Positions 40,586-49,478 of a stretch of DNA of 64,000 bases are shown piece by piece. The notes under the pieces are model-generated. The model worked only from the letters and a program-made list of their open reading frames with translations. It did no database searches and had not been told where the DNA came from. Source of the DNA: Ancylobacter vacuolatus. GTDB taxonomy: Bacteria; Pseudomonadota; Alphaproteobacteria; Rhizobiales; Xanthobacteraceae. The stretch's first letter is position 1, and each line of letters begins with the position of its first letter. The DNA is taken from assembly GCF_030813595.1 (NCBI RefSeq), contig NZ_JAUSUH010000003.1, positions 434,001 through 498,000 on the forward strand. The letters are read 5' to 3'. Both the position numbers and the translations under genes were made by a program.

Positions 40586-41866
40586 ATGGCCACGGTTCTC
40601 TTCGTCGCCTTTGCCGCGCTGCTCATCCTGAACATGCCGGTTTCCTTCGCCCTCGCCGTGGCGTCGGTGATGGCGCTGCTCTATGGCGGCCTGCCGCTGG
40701 CGCTGGTGGTGCAGAAAATGACGGCCGCCATGGACAGCTTCGTGCTGCTGGCGGTGCCGTTCTTCCTGCTCGCCGGGCATCTGATGGCCCGCAGCGGCAT
40801 TGCCCGCGACATCATCGACTTCGCCGACACGCTGGTCGGCTGGATGCGCGGCGGGCTGGCGCACGCCAATATCGGCGCCGGCATGCTGATGGGCGGGATG
40901 ACGGGTTCGGCGGTGGCGGAAGCCTCCTCCACCGGCGGCGCGCTGATCCCTCCCATGCTGAAGAAAGGCTATGGCGCGCCCTTCACCGCCGCCGTGACGG
41001 CGGCGGCCTCGACCATTTCCGTGGTCATTCCCCCCTCGATCCCGATGATCGTGTTCGCCGTCGTCACCGGCGTCTCGGTGAGCGACCTGTTTATCGCCGG
41101 CATCGTGCCGGGCATTCTGATGACGGTGGCGCTGATGGTCACCGCCTGGCTGATCGCGGTGCGGCAGGGCTATCAGCGCGGCCCGCGCCCGACGCTGGGC
41201 TCCATCGCCCGCGCCACCCGCGCCAGCGTGTGGGGCCTGCTGATGCCGGTCGTCATCATCGGCTCGATCCGCTACGGCATCGCCACGCCGACCGAAGCCT
41301 CGGTGGTCGCCGTCGTCTATGGCATGCTGGTCGGGCGCTATGTCTACCGCACCATCGCCTGGCGCGACCTGCCGGGCATCATTCTCGACAGCGCCGTCAC
41401 GACAGGCATCGTGATGCTGATGATCGCCGCCGCCTCGGTGTATGGGCTGATCGTCACCCGCGAACAGATTCCGCAGGCGGCGGCGCAGTTCATCCTGGAG
41501 CTGACCAACAACCCGCAGCTGGTGCTGCTGCTGATCCTGTGCGTCTATCTCATCGCCGGCATGCTGCTGGACCTCGCCGCCAACATCATCATCCTGGTGC
41601 CGGTGCTGTGGCCGCTGGTGAAGCGGCTCGACATCGATCCCGTCCAGTTCGGCGTCGTCACCGTGATCGGCCTCGCCATCGGCTTGATCACGCCGCCGGT
41701 CGGCGCCTGCCTGTTCGTCACCTGCGGCATCGCCAAGACCGACCTGCTGCGCGGCAGCAAGGCGGCGGCGCCGTTCATCCTGGCGCTGATCGTCGTGGTG
41801 CTGCTCATCATCGCCGTGCCGGGCATCGCCACCTGGCTGCCCTACAGCGCCAAGGCGATGCAGTGA
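40586..41866 (+). CDS. TRAP transporter large permease (DctM family)
   Basis: 426 residues with about twelve hydrophobic segments; AGGAG precedes the ATG at 40586. LAVPFFLLAGHLMARSGIA and the loop GGMTGSAVAEASSTGGALIP, followed by TAAASTISVVIPPSIPMIVF, are standard DctM motifs. It drives sodium- or proton-coupled uptake of the substrate delivered by DctP. Last gene of the oiaX operon. Confidence 0.93.
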   Translation: MATVLFVAFAALLILNMPVSFALAVASVMALLYGGLPLALVVQKMTAAMDSFVLLAVPFFLLAGHLMARSGIARDIIDFADTLVGWMRGGLAHANIGAGMLMGGMTGSAVAEASSTGGALIPPMLKKGYGAPFTAAVTAAASTISVVIPPSIPMIVFAVVTGVSVSDLFIAGIVPGILMTVALMVTAWLIAVRQGYQRGPRPTLGSIARATRASVWGLLMPVVIIGSIRYGIATPTEASVVAVVYGMLVGRYVYRTIAWRDLPGIILDSAVTTGIVMLMIAAASVYGLIVTREQIPQAAAQFILELTNNPQLVLLLILCVYLIAGMLLDLAANIIILVPVLWPLVKRLDIDPVQFGVVTVIGLAIGLITPPVGACLFVTCGIAKTDLLRGSKAAAPFILALIVVVLLIIAVPGIATWLPYSAKAMQ

Positions 41867-41911
41867 GGCCGGGAGAGCGGGCACAACGCTTGCTGGCCCG
41901 CGGAAGACGCC

Positions 41912-41928
41912 ACTGGTATGCTCAACAT
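41912..41928 (+). promoter_or_regulatory. Third copy of the ACTGGTAT box before the FadR-type gene
   Basis: ACTGGTATGCT at 41912-41922 shares ACTGGTAT with the two CAACTGGTATAAT promoters and sits 45 to 60 bases before the regulator gene. GGTATG-N5-CATGCC (41915-41931) is an imperfect dyad. It would allow autoregulation by the FadR-type protein. Confidence 0.4.
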
Positions 41929-41972
41929 GCCGATCCGAGGCGAGACGGCCCAGACCTGGCAGGAGCGTGTGA

Positions 41973-42683
41973 ATGGCTGATGTTTCCGACACCATAGTGC
42001 GACGAAAACTGTCCCATGAGGTGTTCGACCGCCTGAAGACGCTGATCACCTCGGGCGAGCTGGGCCCGGGCGACGCCCTGCCTTCCGAGCGCGACCTGAT
42101 GGAGCGCTTCGGCGTCGGCCGCCCCGCCATCCGCGAGGCGATGCAGGCGCTGGCCAATATCGGCCTCATCGCCATCACCCATGGCGAGCGGGCGCGGGTG
42201 CAGCAGCTCTCGGCGCGCTCGCTGTTCCAGCAGGTGGACCTCACGGCGCAGATCCTGCTCTCCGCCTCGCCGGACAGCCTCGAACATCTCAAGCAGGCCC
42301 GCCGCTTTTTCGAGCGCGGCATGGCCCGCGAGGCGGCGCAGCGCGCCACCGCCGAGGATGTGGCGCGGCTGCGCGGCATTCTCGACCAGCAGGCCAAGGC
42401 GGTGAGCGAGCCCAAGCAGTTCATCGCCTATGACATGCGCTTCCATACCCAGATCGCGGCGATCTCCGGCAATACGATCTTCGAGGCGGTGAGCGAGGCG
42501 ATGCTGTCCTGGCTGCGCCAATATTATACGGAAATGCTCACCTGGTCCGGCCGCGAAAACGTCACCCTGGTCGAGCATGCAGAGATCATCGACCACATCG
42601 CCCGCCACGATGCCGACGGCGCCGAGGCGCTGATGGTCAAGCATCTCGACCGCTCCAGCGCGCTGTTCACCCGGCAGGGCTAA
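41973..42683 (+). CDS. GntR/FadR-family regulator with FCD domain
   Basis: 236 residues. The winged helix (about 10-75) shows LSHEVFDRLKTLITSGELGP and SERDLMERFGVGRPAIREAM. The FCD domain (about 95-225) keeps the metal-site histidine pattern seen in DMRFHTQIAAISGN and in the later His residues near HAEIIDHIARHD. It lies between the oiaX operon and the convergent apnL operon and is the likely local regulator of apionate catabolism, with an acid sugar as ligand (inference). Confidence 0.9.
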   Translation: MADVSDTIVRRKLSHEVFDRLKTLITSGELGPGDALPSERDLMERFGVGRPAIREAMQALANIGLIAITHGERARVQQLSARSLFQQVDLTAQILLSASPDSLEHLKQARRFFERGMAREAAQRATAEDVARLRGILDQQAKAVSEPKQFIAYDMRFHTQIAAISGNTIFEAVSEAMLSWLRQYYTEMLTWSGRENVTLVEHAEIIDHIARHDADGAEALMVKHLDRSSALFTRQG

Positions 42684-42684
42684 A

Positions 42685-42783
42685 GTGTTTTCGAGCGAAG
42701 TGGGTACCGGTTCGCGTGAAGAAAACGCGGCAAAACAAAGAATTAGATCATTTCGCCGTTTCCGTGAAACAGTGAAATGATCT
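42685..42783. repeat. RIME-like intergenic element, copy 1
   Basis: The head GTTTTCGAGCGAAGTGGGTA followed by CCGGTTCGCGTGAAGAAAAC closely matches the element at 57797-57900. It is followed by AGATCATTTC (42745-42754) pairing with GAAATGATCT (42774-42783). It fills the gap between the convergent FadR-type and apnL genes and may act as a bidirectional terminator. Confidence 0.75.
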
Positions 42784-42788
42784 GAGGC

Positions 42789-44702
42789 TCAGCCCTCGAC
42801 CCGCAGCACGGCATAGGGCGGCAGGGTGACGGTCTTGCCCGTCGCCTGCACCGGGCGCGGGCCTTCGCCGGCATGCACGCTCGTCTCATCCAGCAGCAGG
42901 GCGCGGCCACCAAAGGGCAGAGCCAGGGCCTGCTCGCGTGGCGTCAGGTTCGCGGCCAGCAGTACCCGGTCGCCGGCTCGCGTCGCGCCGGCCAGCGCCA
43001 GCACCCGTGACGGATCGGCGGAAGCCATGGCGATCGCCGGCGCGCCACCGATCGCCGCCAGCCACCGCGCGGCATGGAAGACGGGGCGGCGCCCGCCCTC
43101 CCCCGGCCCGGCCAGCAGGCCGAACGGGCCGGTGAGGGCCGCGCCGGTGAAGCTCTCCACCCCCGCCTCGGCGAGGCGCGCGGCGGTGCCGACCATCCAG
43201 GCGGCAGCGAACAGGCCGTCCTGCCGTGGGTCGATCTGCGCCATCGGCACCCGCCGGCGCTCGGGGTTCGGCATCACCCGCGCGCCATAGGGGTTCTGCC
43301 GCATGCCGAGGGTCGAGGGGCCGATGCGGTAGGGCGTGCGCGCGCCGATGATGGCCCGCGCCGAGCGCAGGATGAAGGGCAGCGCCTCCAGCGTCTGCAT
43401 CACCGAGCGATCATCGGCGTCATGCACGATCGGGCAGGTGCAGTGGGTGACATAATCCAGCAGCGCCACCGGCGGGCGCTTGCGGTTCAGCTCGGTGAAA
43501 TAGCTGAACATGCCGCCGCCGAGCCGCAGCGCGGGGAAGGCGCGGCGGGCGGCGGCATAGACCTCCTCCAGCGGCGGACAGGGCGGCCAGGCGCTGCCGG
43601 GCGGGGTCGAGCGACGGTCGACCGAGGGGCTGACGGCGATGGCGTCGAGCCGCAGCCCGGCCGCCGCCACCTGCCCGGCGAGGTCGCCGAACTCCTCGTC
43701 CAGCGGCCGCGCGCACGGGACCACATATTCCAGCACGCACTCCCCGCCCTGCGCGGCCGCGAGCTTGGCGAAGGCCGCGAGTTCCGCCGGCCCGTGCCCG
43801 GCGGTGGGGTCGAAATGAAACAGCAGGCTTTGCGGCGCGATGTGAGCCAGCTCATCGCCGGCGCCCCGCGTCGCGGCGGCCTCCTCGGGGGCGATCACCA
43901 GCCCGAAGATCGGCAGCCGCCCCCGCGTCGCGCCTGATGTGAGCGCCACCGGCGCGTCGCCGGATGGTGGCAGCGTGGCGGCGGCTTCCGCGACGATGGC
44001 GAGCGTCACGCGCTGCCGCACCGGCACGCCGGCCGGCAGGACATAGGGCCAGGGCAAGGCCAGCGGGCGGACATAGGTTTTGTAGGAGGCATCGGACCAG
44101 TTGCGCTGGTCCTCCATCTCGAAGGCGTCGCCCTCCATATGGCAGGTCGCCCGCACCCCCGGCGCGACATTGTGGGTGATCGCCCGCATGTCCTTGAAGG
44201 GTTGCGCCGGGTCGATCAGCTCAGGCAGGCGCGCCGGCACGCGGCGCCCGTCGACATGCTCCACCTCCACCTCGGTGCCGGCGAGGCCGACCACGGGGTG
44301 AAGGACGGTGAAGCCGCAGCGATTGGTGAGGAAGTCGCCCTCCGGCACCGCCTCGCCCTCGAAGACGAGGCCGGTGTGGCGGCCCTCGATGCGGCCCCGA
44401 TAGACCAGCGTCTCGCCGCCGGCCCCGACGCAGGCGGCGCGGTAGCGGACCTGAAAGCGGTCCGCCCCCTCCTCGATGACGAGATCATGGAGCACGGGCG
44501 CATAGGTGCCCCAGTCCTTGTCCCGCACCACGAAGGAAATCGCCCGCAGCACCTCGACGCCGTGGAAGCGGATATTGCGCAGATTGCCGTCGATCAGTTC
44601 GGCGCTCAGCGCTCCGGCCTTGAGCAGGTGAGCCTGCGGCTCCGGCTCTTCTGTGCCGAACAGCGCCAGAAGGCGCGCCTCGGGAGAAACGGCGGCGGTC
44701 AT
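42789..44702 (-). CDS. apnL: D-apionate lactonase-like protein
   Basis: 637 residues from MTAAVSPEARLLALFGTEEP; the ATG overlaps the stop of the upstream permease gene. N-terminal half: beta-rich region with IRFHGVEVLRAISFVVRDKDWG. C-terminal half: barrel-like region with LRLGGGMFSYFTELNRKRPP and YRIGPSTLGMRQNPYG. The overall pattern and length fit the large D-apionolactone hydrolase ApnL that opens D-apionolactone to D-apionate. Presence with apnO, oiaK and oiaX supports it. Cytoplasmic (no signal peptide). Glycoside-hydrolase-like alternatives are less likely. Confidence 0.78.
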   Translation of the reverse strand: MTAAVSPEARLLALFGTEEPEPQAHLLKAGALSAELIDGNLRNIRFHGVEVLRAISFVVRDKDWGTYAPVLHDLVIEEGADRFQVRYRAACVGAGGETLVYRGRIEGRHTGLVFEGEAVPEGDFLTNRCGFTVLHPVVGLAGTEVEVEHVDGRRVPARLPELIDPAQPFKDMRAITHNVAPGVRATCHMEGDAFEMEDQRNWSDASYKTYVRPLALPWPYVLPAGVPVRQRVTLAIVAEAAATLPPSGDAPVALTSGATRGRLPIFGLVIAPEEAAATRGAGDELAHIAPQSLLFHFDPTAGHGPAELAAFAKLAAAQGGECVLEYVVPCARPLDEEFGDLAGQVAAAGLRLDAIAVSPSVDRRSTPPGSAWPPCPPLEEVYAAARRAFPALRLGGGMFSYFTELNRKRPPVALLDYVTHCTCPIVHDADDRSVMQTLEALPFILRSARAIIGARTPYRIGPSTLGMRQNPYGARVMPNPERRRVPMAQIDPRQDGLFAAAWMVGTAARLAEAGVESFTGAALTGPFGLLAGPGEGGRRPVFHAARWLAAIGGAPAIAMASADPSRVLALAGATRAGDRVLLAANLTPREQALALPFGGRALLLDETSVHAGEGPRPVQATGKTVTLPPYAVLRVEG

Positions 44703-45685
44703 GGCGCCACAGCCTCCGGCTTGGGGGCGGCGCGGCGGCGGCGCACCGCGCGCCCGCCCGCCAGCGCCAGCACGGCGATGACGACGAGCCCCTGCACGAT
44801 GTCCTGCGTCCCCGCCGGCAGGCCGGCGATCTGCATGGTGGTGACGATGAGGATGAGCAGGAAGCTGCCGCACAGCGTGCCGAGCGCGGTGGAGGAACCA
44901 CCGAAGATCAGCGATCCGCCGAGCACCACCGCGCCGAGCGACTGCAGCAGATAGGGCTGGCCCATCTCCAGAAAGGCGCCGCCGACATAGGCGCCGAGCA
45001 GCATGCCGGTGAGCGCCGCCAGCAGGGCGGAGGCGAGGAAGGCGCCGGTGACGACGCGGCCGGTGCGGATGCCGGCCAGCGCCGCCGCGCGCTCATTCTG
45101 CCCGACAGCGGAGAGCCGGCGCCCATAGACGGTGCGGCCCAGCAGCAGGCCGGCGAGCGCCACCGCGATCAGCGCGATGACCAGCATCAGCGGCACGCCC
45201 TCGACCCGGCCGGCGGCCAGCGTCTTCAGGAAGGGGCTCATCGAGAAGCCCGCCGCCCAGCGATTGGCGATCAGCGTGGCGGTGGCGAGAATATAGCCGG
45301 TCGCCAACGTGGCGATGATGGCGGGGATGCGCAGCACGACGACCAGCAGCGCATTGGCGAGCCCCGTCACCAGGCCGATGCCGAGCACCGCCGCCAGCGC
45401 CAGCGGCAGGCGGGCGTCCGATCCGGCGGCCACCACGATGCTGGCATAGGCGCTCAGCGTCAGCACGCTGGCGATCGACAGGTCGATATTGCCGCGCCCT
45501 GTGGTGACAACAAGCATCTGGCCGAGGGCGACGAGGGTGAGAAAGCTCGCCGAGATCGCCACCCCGGACAGCGAATGCAGGCTGAAGCGCCCGGTGGTGA
45601 TCGCCAGCACCGCCCAGAGCAGCAGCACGCCAAGCGCCGACCAGACCCACCGGTGGCGCTCCAGCCGTTCCATCAGCGCGGTCAT
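44699..45685 (-). CDS. Sugar ABC transporter permease (RbsC type)
   Basis: 328 residues, about nine to ten hydrophobic segments, with LVALGQMLVVTTGRGNIDLS, VLRIPAIIATLATGYI and SLGAVVLGGSLIFGGSSTAL, typical of the ribose/autoinducer permease family. It overlaps the fused ATPase-permease gene upstream and apnL downstream by four bases each. With the permease half of the fused protein it likely forms a heterodimeric channel for a branched pentose such as D-apiose or its lactone. Confidence 0.92.
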   Translation of the reverse strand: MTALMERLERHRWVWSALGVLLLWAVLAITTGRFSLHSLSGVAISASFLTLVALGQMLVVTTGRGNIDLSIASVLTLSAYASIVVAAGSDARLPLALAAVLGIGLVTGLANALLVVVLRIPAIIATLATGYILATATLIANRWAAGFSMSPFLKTLAAGRVEGVPLMLVIALIAVALAGLLLGRTVYGRRLSAVGQNERAAALAGIRTGRVVTGAFLASALLAALTGMLLGAYVGGAFLEMGQPYLLQSLGAVVLGGSLIFGGSSTALGTLCGSFLLILIVTTMQIAGLPAGTQDIVQGLVVIAVLALAGGRAVRRRRAAPKPEAVAP

Positions 45686-48207
45686 CGGCGAGCCTCCCGG
45701 CGATCGGCGAGCGCGCGCAGCGCCAGCATGGACAGCAGCAGGCAGCCCTGCACGGCGGCGTTATAGTCTGTGGAGACGCCGAGCGCGCCGAGCAGCGCCC
45801 CCACCAAAGCGAGGGTGAGCGCGCCCGCGACCACGCCGAGCGGCGAGATCATCCCGCCGATCAGCGCGCAGCCGCCCATGACCACGGCGGCGACGCTGAT
45901 GAGGGTGAACGGGCCGCCGGCATTGATGTCGCTGGCGGTGTTGATGGCGGTGAGCGACAGGCCCGCCGCCAGCGCGAACAGGCTCGCCAGCATGTAGCGC
46001 AGGATGGCGTAGCGCAGCGGCGACCAGCCGCCCAGCGTCATCGCCTGCGCGTTATTGCCGAAGCCGCGCAGCACGACGCCGAACGGCGAGCGGTCGATCG
46101 CCAGGGCGATGATGGCCGCCACGGCGATGAGGATGAGCGTCGCCGGCACATCGGCCAGCGTCCAGGCGAAGGCCGCCGACAGCCATTCCGGCGCGGCGCC
46201 GCCGGGGGTGGGCTGCAGCGTGTAGCCAAGGCCGAGCCAGATGAAGGACGCCCCCAGAGTGACGACGATGGCGGGGATGCGCCGCAGCTGGATCGTCGCG
46301 CCGATCAGCCCATAGGCGAGGACGCTGGCGAGGAGCGCCGCCACGCCGAGCCAGGGCGTGTCGAACAGCAGCGTGGCGCTCAGCACATTGACGAGGCCGG
46401 CAAAGGCGCCGACGCCGAGGTCGATCTCGCTGCCGCCGACGACGAACATCTGCGCCAGCGCCACCAGCACCAGCGCGATCGCCGGGCCCAGCAGCAATTC
46501 GAGCCCGAACATCGAGACGGTGAGCGGGTTCACCCAGGCCATCAGCGCGAAGACGGCGGCGAGGCTGGCAAAGGGGGCGAGATCGACCAGCCGGTCCAGC
46601 GGCCCGCGCGCGCCGGCGGTGGCGTCGCGCTCCAAAGCGCCGGTGCCGGCGAAGGACGCATCGACGATCGCCTTCTCGGTGATCGCGGTGCCCACCAGCT
46701 CGCGCACGATGCGCCCGCCTGAGAACACCAGCACCCGGTCGCACTCCAGGAACTCGATATCTTCCGTCGAGTGCCAGATGACGAGGCGCCCGGCCCGTGC
46801 CACCGAGCCGATGAGCGCGTAGAAATCCTCCTTGGCCGCGACATCGACGCCGCGCGTGGGATCATCGAACAGGATCGTCTCGGCCTCGCCCACCAGCGCC
46901 CGGGCGACCAGCGCCTTCTGCTGGTTGCCGCCGGACAGGTCGAGAATGGGGGAATCGAACCGGGCGGGATCGAGCTTCAGCTTTTCGGCGGCGGCGCGGG
47001 CGGCGTCACGCTCCTGCCCGTCATCGACCCGCCCCAGCGGCGCCCGGCTTTCCAGCCGGCCGAGGGCGATGTTGGCGAGCACGCTCCAGAGCGGGAAGAC
47101 GCCTTCCTTCTGCCGGTCGCCGGAGACGAAGCTCGCCTTGCCGGCGCGGGAGATGCCCGAGCCGGGCCGTCCATGCAGCGCGTGCAGCAGGTCGCGCTGG
47201 CCCGAGCCCTCCAGCCCGGCAAGGCCGACCACTTCGCCGGCGCGCAGCACCACATCGCGCCCGAGCGGGGCAATGAGGGCGCCGCTCAGGCGGACCCTTT
47301 CGCGCGCCCCCTCGCCGATGGCGGGGCGGGCGGCGCGGCGGCTCAGCATCACCCCCTCAGCCGGGCCGCCCATCGCCTGCACCAGCGCTTCCACGCTCGC
47401 CTCCACGGCCGGCCCGGACCAGACGGAACGGCCATTGCGCAGCACCAGAACGCGGTGGGCGATGTCCACCACCTCCTGCAGCTTGTGGCTGATGAAGATG
47501 AAGGCGAGCCCCTCTCTGGTGCGGGCCTTGATGAAGGCGCGCAGCTGGCGGCTGCGCTCCAGCCCGAGCGAGGAGGTCGGCTCGTCGAGAATGACGAGCC
47601 GCACCTGTGGGGTGGCGACGGCGCGGGCGATCTCCACCATCTGCCGCTGGCCTATGGCGAGATGGGCGACGCGGGCGTCGACCGAAATCCCGTGATCGGG
47701 AAACACCTCGTCCAGCGCGGCGCGGGCGCGGGCGCGAAAGATGCGGCGCCAGCCGGGCAGCGCCCGCGCCGCCTCCGGCGCTTCCAGAAAGAAATTCTCG
47801 GCCACCGAGAGATTGTCGCACAGCGACAGCTCCTGATGGACGATGCGGATGCCGCCGGCCTGCGCCAGCGCGGTGTCATAGAGGTCGGGGGCGATGTCGA
47901 CGCCGCGGATCTGCAGGCTGCCGGCATCGGCGCGGGTGACGCCGCACAGCACGCGCATCAGCGTTGACTTGCCGGCGCCATTGCCGCCGACGAGGCCCAG
48001 CACCTCGCCGGGCGCGACCATAAGGTCGATGCCGTCATTGGCCCGGGTGGGGCCGAACGCCTTGCAGATGCCGGACAGACGCACGACCGGCGGGTGGGGG
48101 GCGCCAGGGTCCATCCCGGTGGCGGGGGGCGAGCGGCGAAGCGGCGCCGACACCCCGGCCCTGGCGGCCGGGGTGTCCTGCGCGGCAGGAAAGACTGCCG
48201 TCATCAT
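45682..48207 (-). CDS. Fused sugar ABC importer: tandem ATPase (RbsA) plus permease (RbsC)
   Basis: 841 residues. Residues about 40-290 form ABC domain 1 (Walker A GGNGAGKST, ILDEPTSSLG). Residues about 300-540 form domain 2 with a degenerate P-loop (GLEGSGQRDLL) but a good signature LSGGNQQK and FDDPTRGVDV. Residues about 555-841 form an RbsC-type permease (LVALAQMFVVGGSEIDLGVG). RbsA and RbsC are usually separate, so this is a domain fusion, with the second permease in the next gene. No separate stop or start with a ribosome site is visible at the junction. It starts 41 bases after the binding-protein gene. Confidence 0.9.
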   Translation of the reverse strand: MMTAVFPAAQDTPAARAGVSAPLRRSPPATGMDPGAPHPPVVRLSGICKAFGPTRANDGIDLMVAPGEVLGLVGGNGAGKSTLMRVLCGVTRADAGSLQIRGVDIAPDLYDTALAQAGGIRIVHQELSLCDNLSVAENFFLEAPEAARALPGWRRIFRARARAALDEVFPDHGISVDARVAHLAIGQRQMVEIARAVATPQVRLVILDEPTSSLGLERSRQLRAFIKARTREGLAFIFISHKLQEVVDIAHRVLVLRNGRSVWSGPAVEASVEALVQAMGGPAEGVMLSRRAARPAIGEGARERVRLSGALIAPLGRDVVLRAGEVVGLAGLEGSGQRDLLHALHGRPGSGISRAGKASFVSGDRQKEGVFPLWSVLANIALGRLESRAPLGRVDDGQERDAARAAAEKLKLDPARFDSPILDLSGGNQQKALVARALVGEAETILFDDPTRGVDVAAKEDFYALIGSVARAGRLVIWHSTEDIEFLECDRVLVFSGGRIVRELVGTAITEKAIVDASFAGTGALERDATAGARGPLDRLVDLAPFASLAAVFALMAWVNPLTVSMFGLELLLGPAIALVLVALAQMFVVGGSEIDLGVGAFAGLVNVLSATLLFDTPWLGVAALLASVLAYGLIGATIQLRRIPAIVVTLGASFIWLGLGYTLQPTPGGAAPEWLSAAFAWTLADVPATLILIAVAAIIALAIDRSPFGVVLRGFGNNAQAMTLGGWSPLRYAILRYMLASLFALAAGLSLTAINTASDINAGGPFTLISVAAVVMGGCALIGGMISPLGVVAGALTLALVGALLGALGVSTDYNAAVQGCLLLSMLALRALADRREARR

Positions 48208-48248
48208 CAGGTTCCGTGGTCTGCCTCGGGAAGCGATCGGCCGGCGGG

Positions 48249-49298
48249 TCAGTTACCCGCCTTCGCCTTGAGCAGATTGTCCTGCACCCATTGCTGGGAA
48301 TAGGACGGGCTGACGATAACGCCGGCCGGAAGGCTCTGATAGTCCTTGAGGTTGTCGTCGGTGACGGTGGCGACCGGCATGATCATCAGCTTGGGCGGGT
48401 TGGCACCCTTGACCAGCTCATAGGCCAGCCAGAAGGCGGCGCCGCCAATGCCGGGGGTGGTGTTCATCGAGATGGTGGAATAGCCGTTGGCGTCCTTCTG
48501 CTTCGCCCACCACTGGATGAAGTTGGAGGAACCGCCGCCCTCGATCACCGGCATCTTCTTGGCGTACTCGCCGCCATACTGGTCGAAGGCCTGGGCGATG
48601 CCGGTGTCGTCCGAGCCGCCCTGGCCGAGCACCGCGTCGACATGCGGCAGGCTGGGCAGCGCATTGGCCACTGCCGACTGGGCGACGGAGGCGGTGGCCT
48701 GGCCATAGACGGTCGCCACCACCTTCACGTCGGGGTAGTTCTTCAGCACGGCTTCCTGCGCGCCATACATGTCGGCATCCGGCGCCGAGCCCTTCACGCC
48801 GCGCACGACGATGACATTGCCCTTGCCGCCGATCTTCTTCAGCACCCACTCGGCCTGGTCGCGCTTATAGCCCTTGAAGTCGAAATTGAGCTGCCAGTTG
48901 CACGGGGCGGAGGCGATGGAGTCAAACGACACCACCTTGATCCCGGCCTTGCAGGCTTTCTCGATGATGCCGTTCACCGCCGTCTCGGAGGCGGCGTCGA
49001 CGGCGATGGCGTCGACCTTCTTCAGGATCAGCTCGGCGATCTGGCTGTTCTGCTGGGCGACGGTGCCGTCGCCATTCAGGATGATGTAGTCGGCGATCCT
49101 GCCATCGGCCTTGGCCTTCTCGGCGGCTTCCTTGAAGGCGTCGACCATCTGGTGGCGCCAGCTATTGCCGAAATAGGCGTTGGCGAGCGCGATCACCGGC
49201 TTATCAGGCGTGGCCAGCGCCGGCAGGGCGCCGGCGGCAACGAGGGCAAAGGTCGCGCAGGCTGTCGCACAGGCGCGCGAAAGGGTTTTCAGGCGCAT
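48249..49298 (-). CDS. Periplasmic sugar-binding protein (RbsB type)
   Basis: 349 residues from MRLKTLSRACATACATFALV; signal peptide with cleavage near ALPALA at residue 29. The mature start KPVIALANAYFGNSWRHQMV is a type I periplasmic binding protein fold, with later GNVIVVRGVKGSAPDADMYG. GGGAGG-like GGGAGGAACGAT precedes the ATG. First gene of the ABC-apnL operon. The shared CAACTGGTATAAT promoter lies 94 to 106 bases upstream. D-apiose or apionolactone is the inferred ligand. Confidence 0.9.
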   Translation of the reverse strand: MRLKTLSRACATACATFALVAAGALPALATPDKPVIALANAYFGNSWRHQMVDAFKEAAEKAKADGRIADYIILNGDGTVAQQNSQIAELILKKVDAIAVDAASETAVNGIIEKACKAGIKVVSFDSIASAPCNWQLNFDFKGYKRDQAEWVLKKIGGKGNVIVVRGVKGSAPDADMYGAQEAVLKNYPDVKVVATVYGQATASVAQSAVANALPSLPHVDAVLGQGGSDDTGIAQAFDQYGGEYAKKMPVIEGGGSSNFIQWWAKQKDANGYSTISMNTTPGIGGAAFWLAYELVKGANPPKLMIMPVATVTDDNLKDYQSLPAGVIVSPSYSQQWVQDNLLKAKAGN

Positions 49299-49391
49299 AT
49301 CGTTCCTCCCATTGGCCCCGTTGTTGGGGCTCTTGATGGATTTCCCAGGCATCGGCGGTCTTCTGCCGCTCGATGGTAGCAAGAGTATCTC

Positions 49392-49404
49392 ATTATACCA
49401 GTTG
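49392..49404 (-). promoter_or_regulatory. Extended -10 promoter CAACTGGTATAAT of the ABC-apnL operon
   Basis: Read on the minus strand the 13 bases are identical to those before oiaX (35074-35086), with the perfect TATAAT and the TGG extension. It also reads towards the binding-protein gene. No -35 match is obvious, as expected for an extended -10 promoter, and the overlap with a repeated box suggests control by the FadR-type regulator. Confidence 0.65.
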
Positions 49405-49478
49405 CGCAAGCCCGTCGGCCGGGTTCCTCTGTCTCCGGCATGCCGCAGGCTCTCCCCATCTCCACCGAGGCTACCCCG

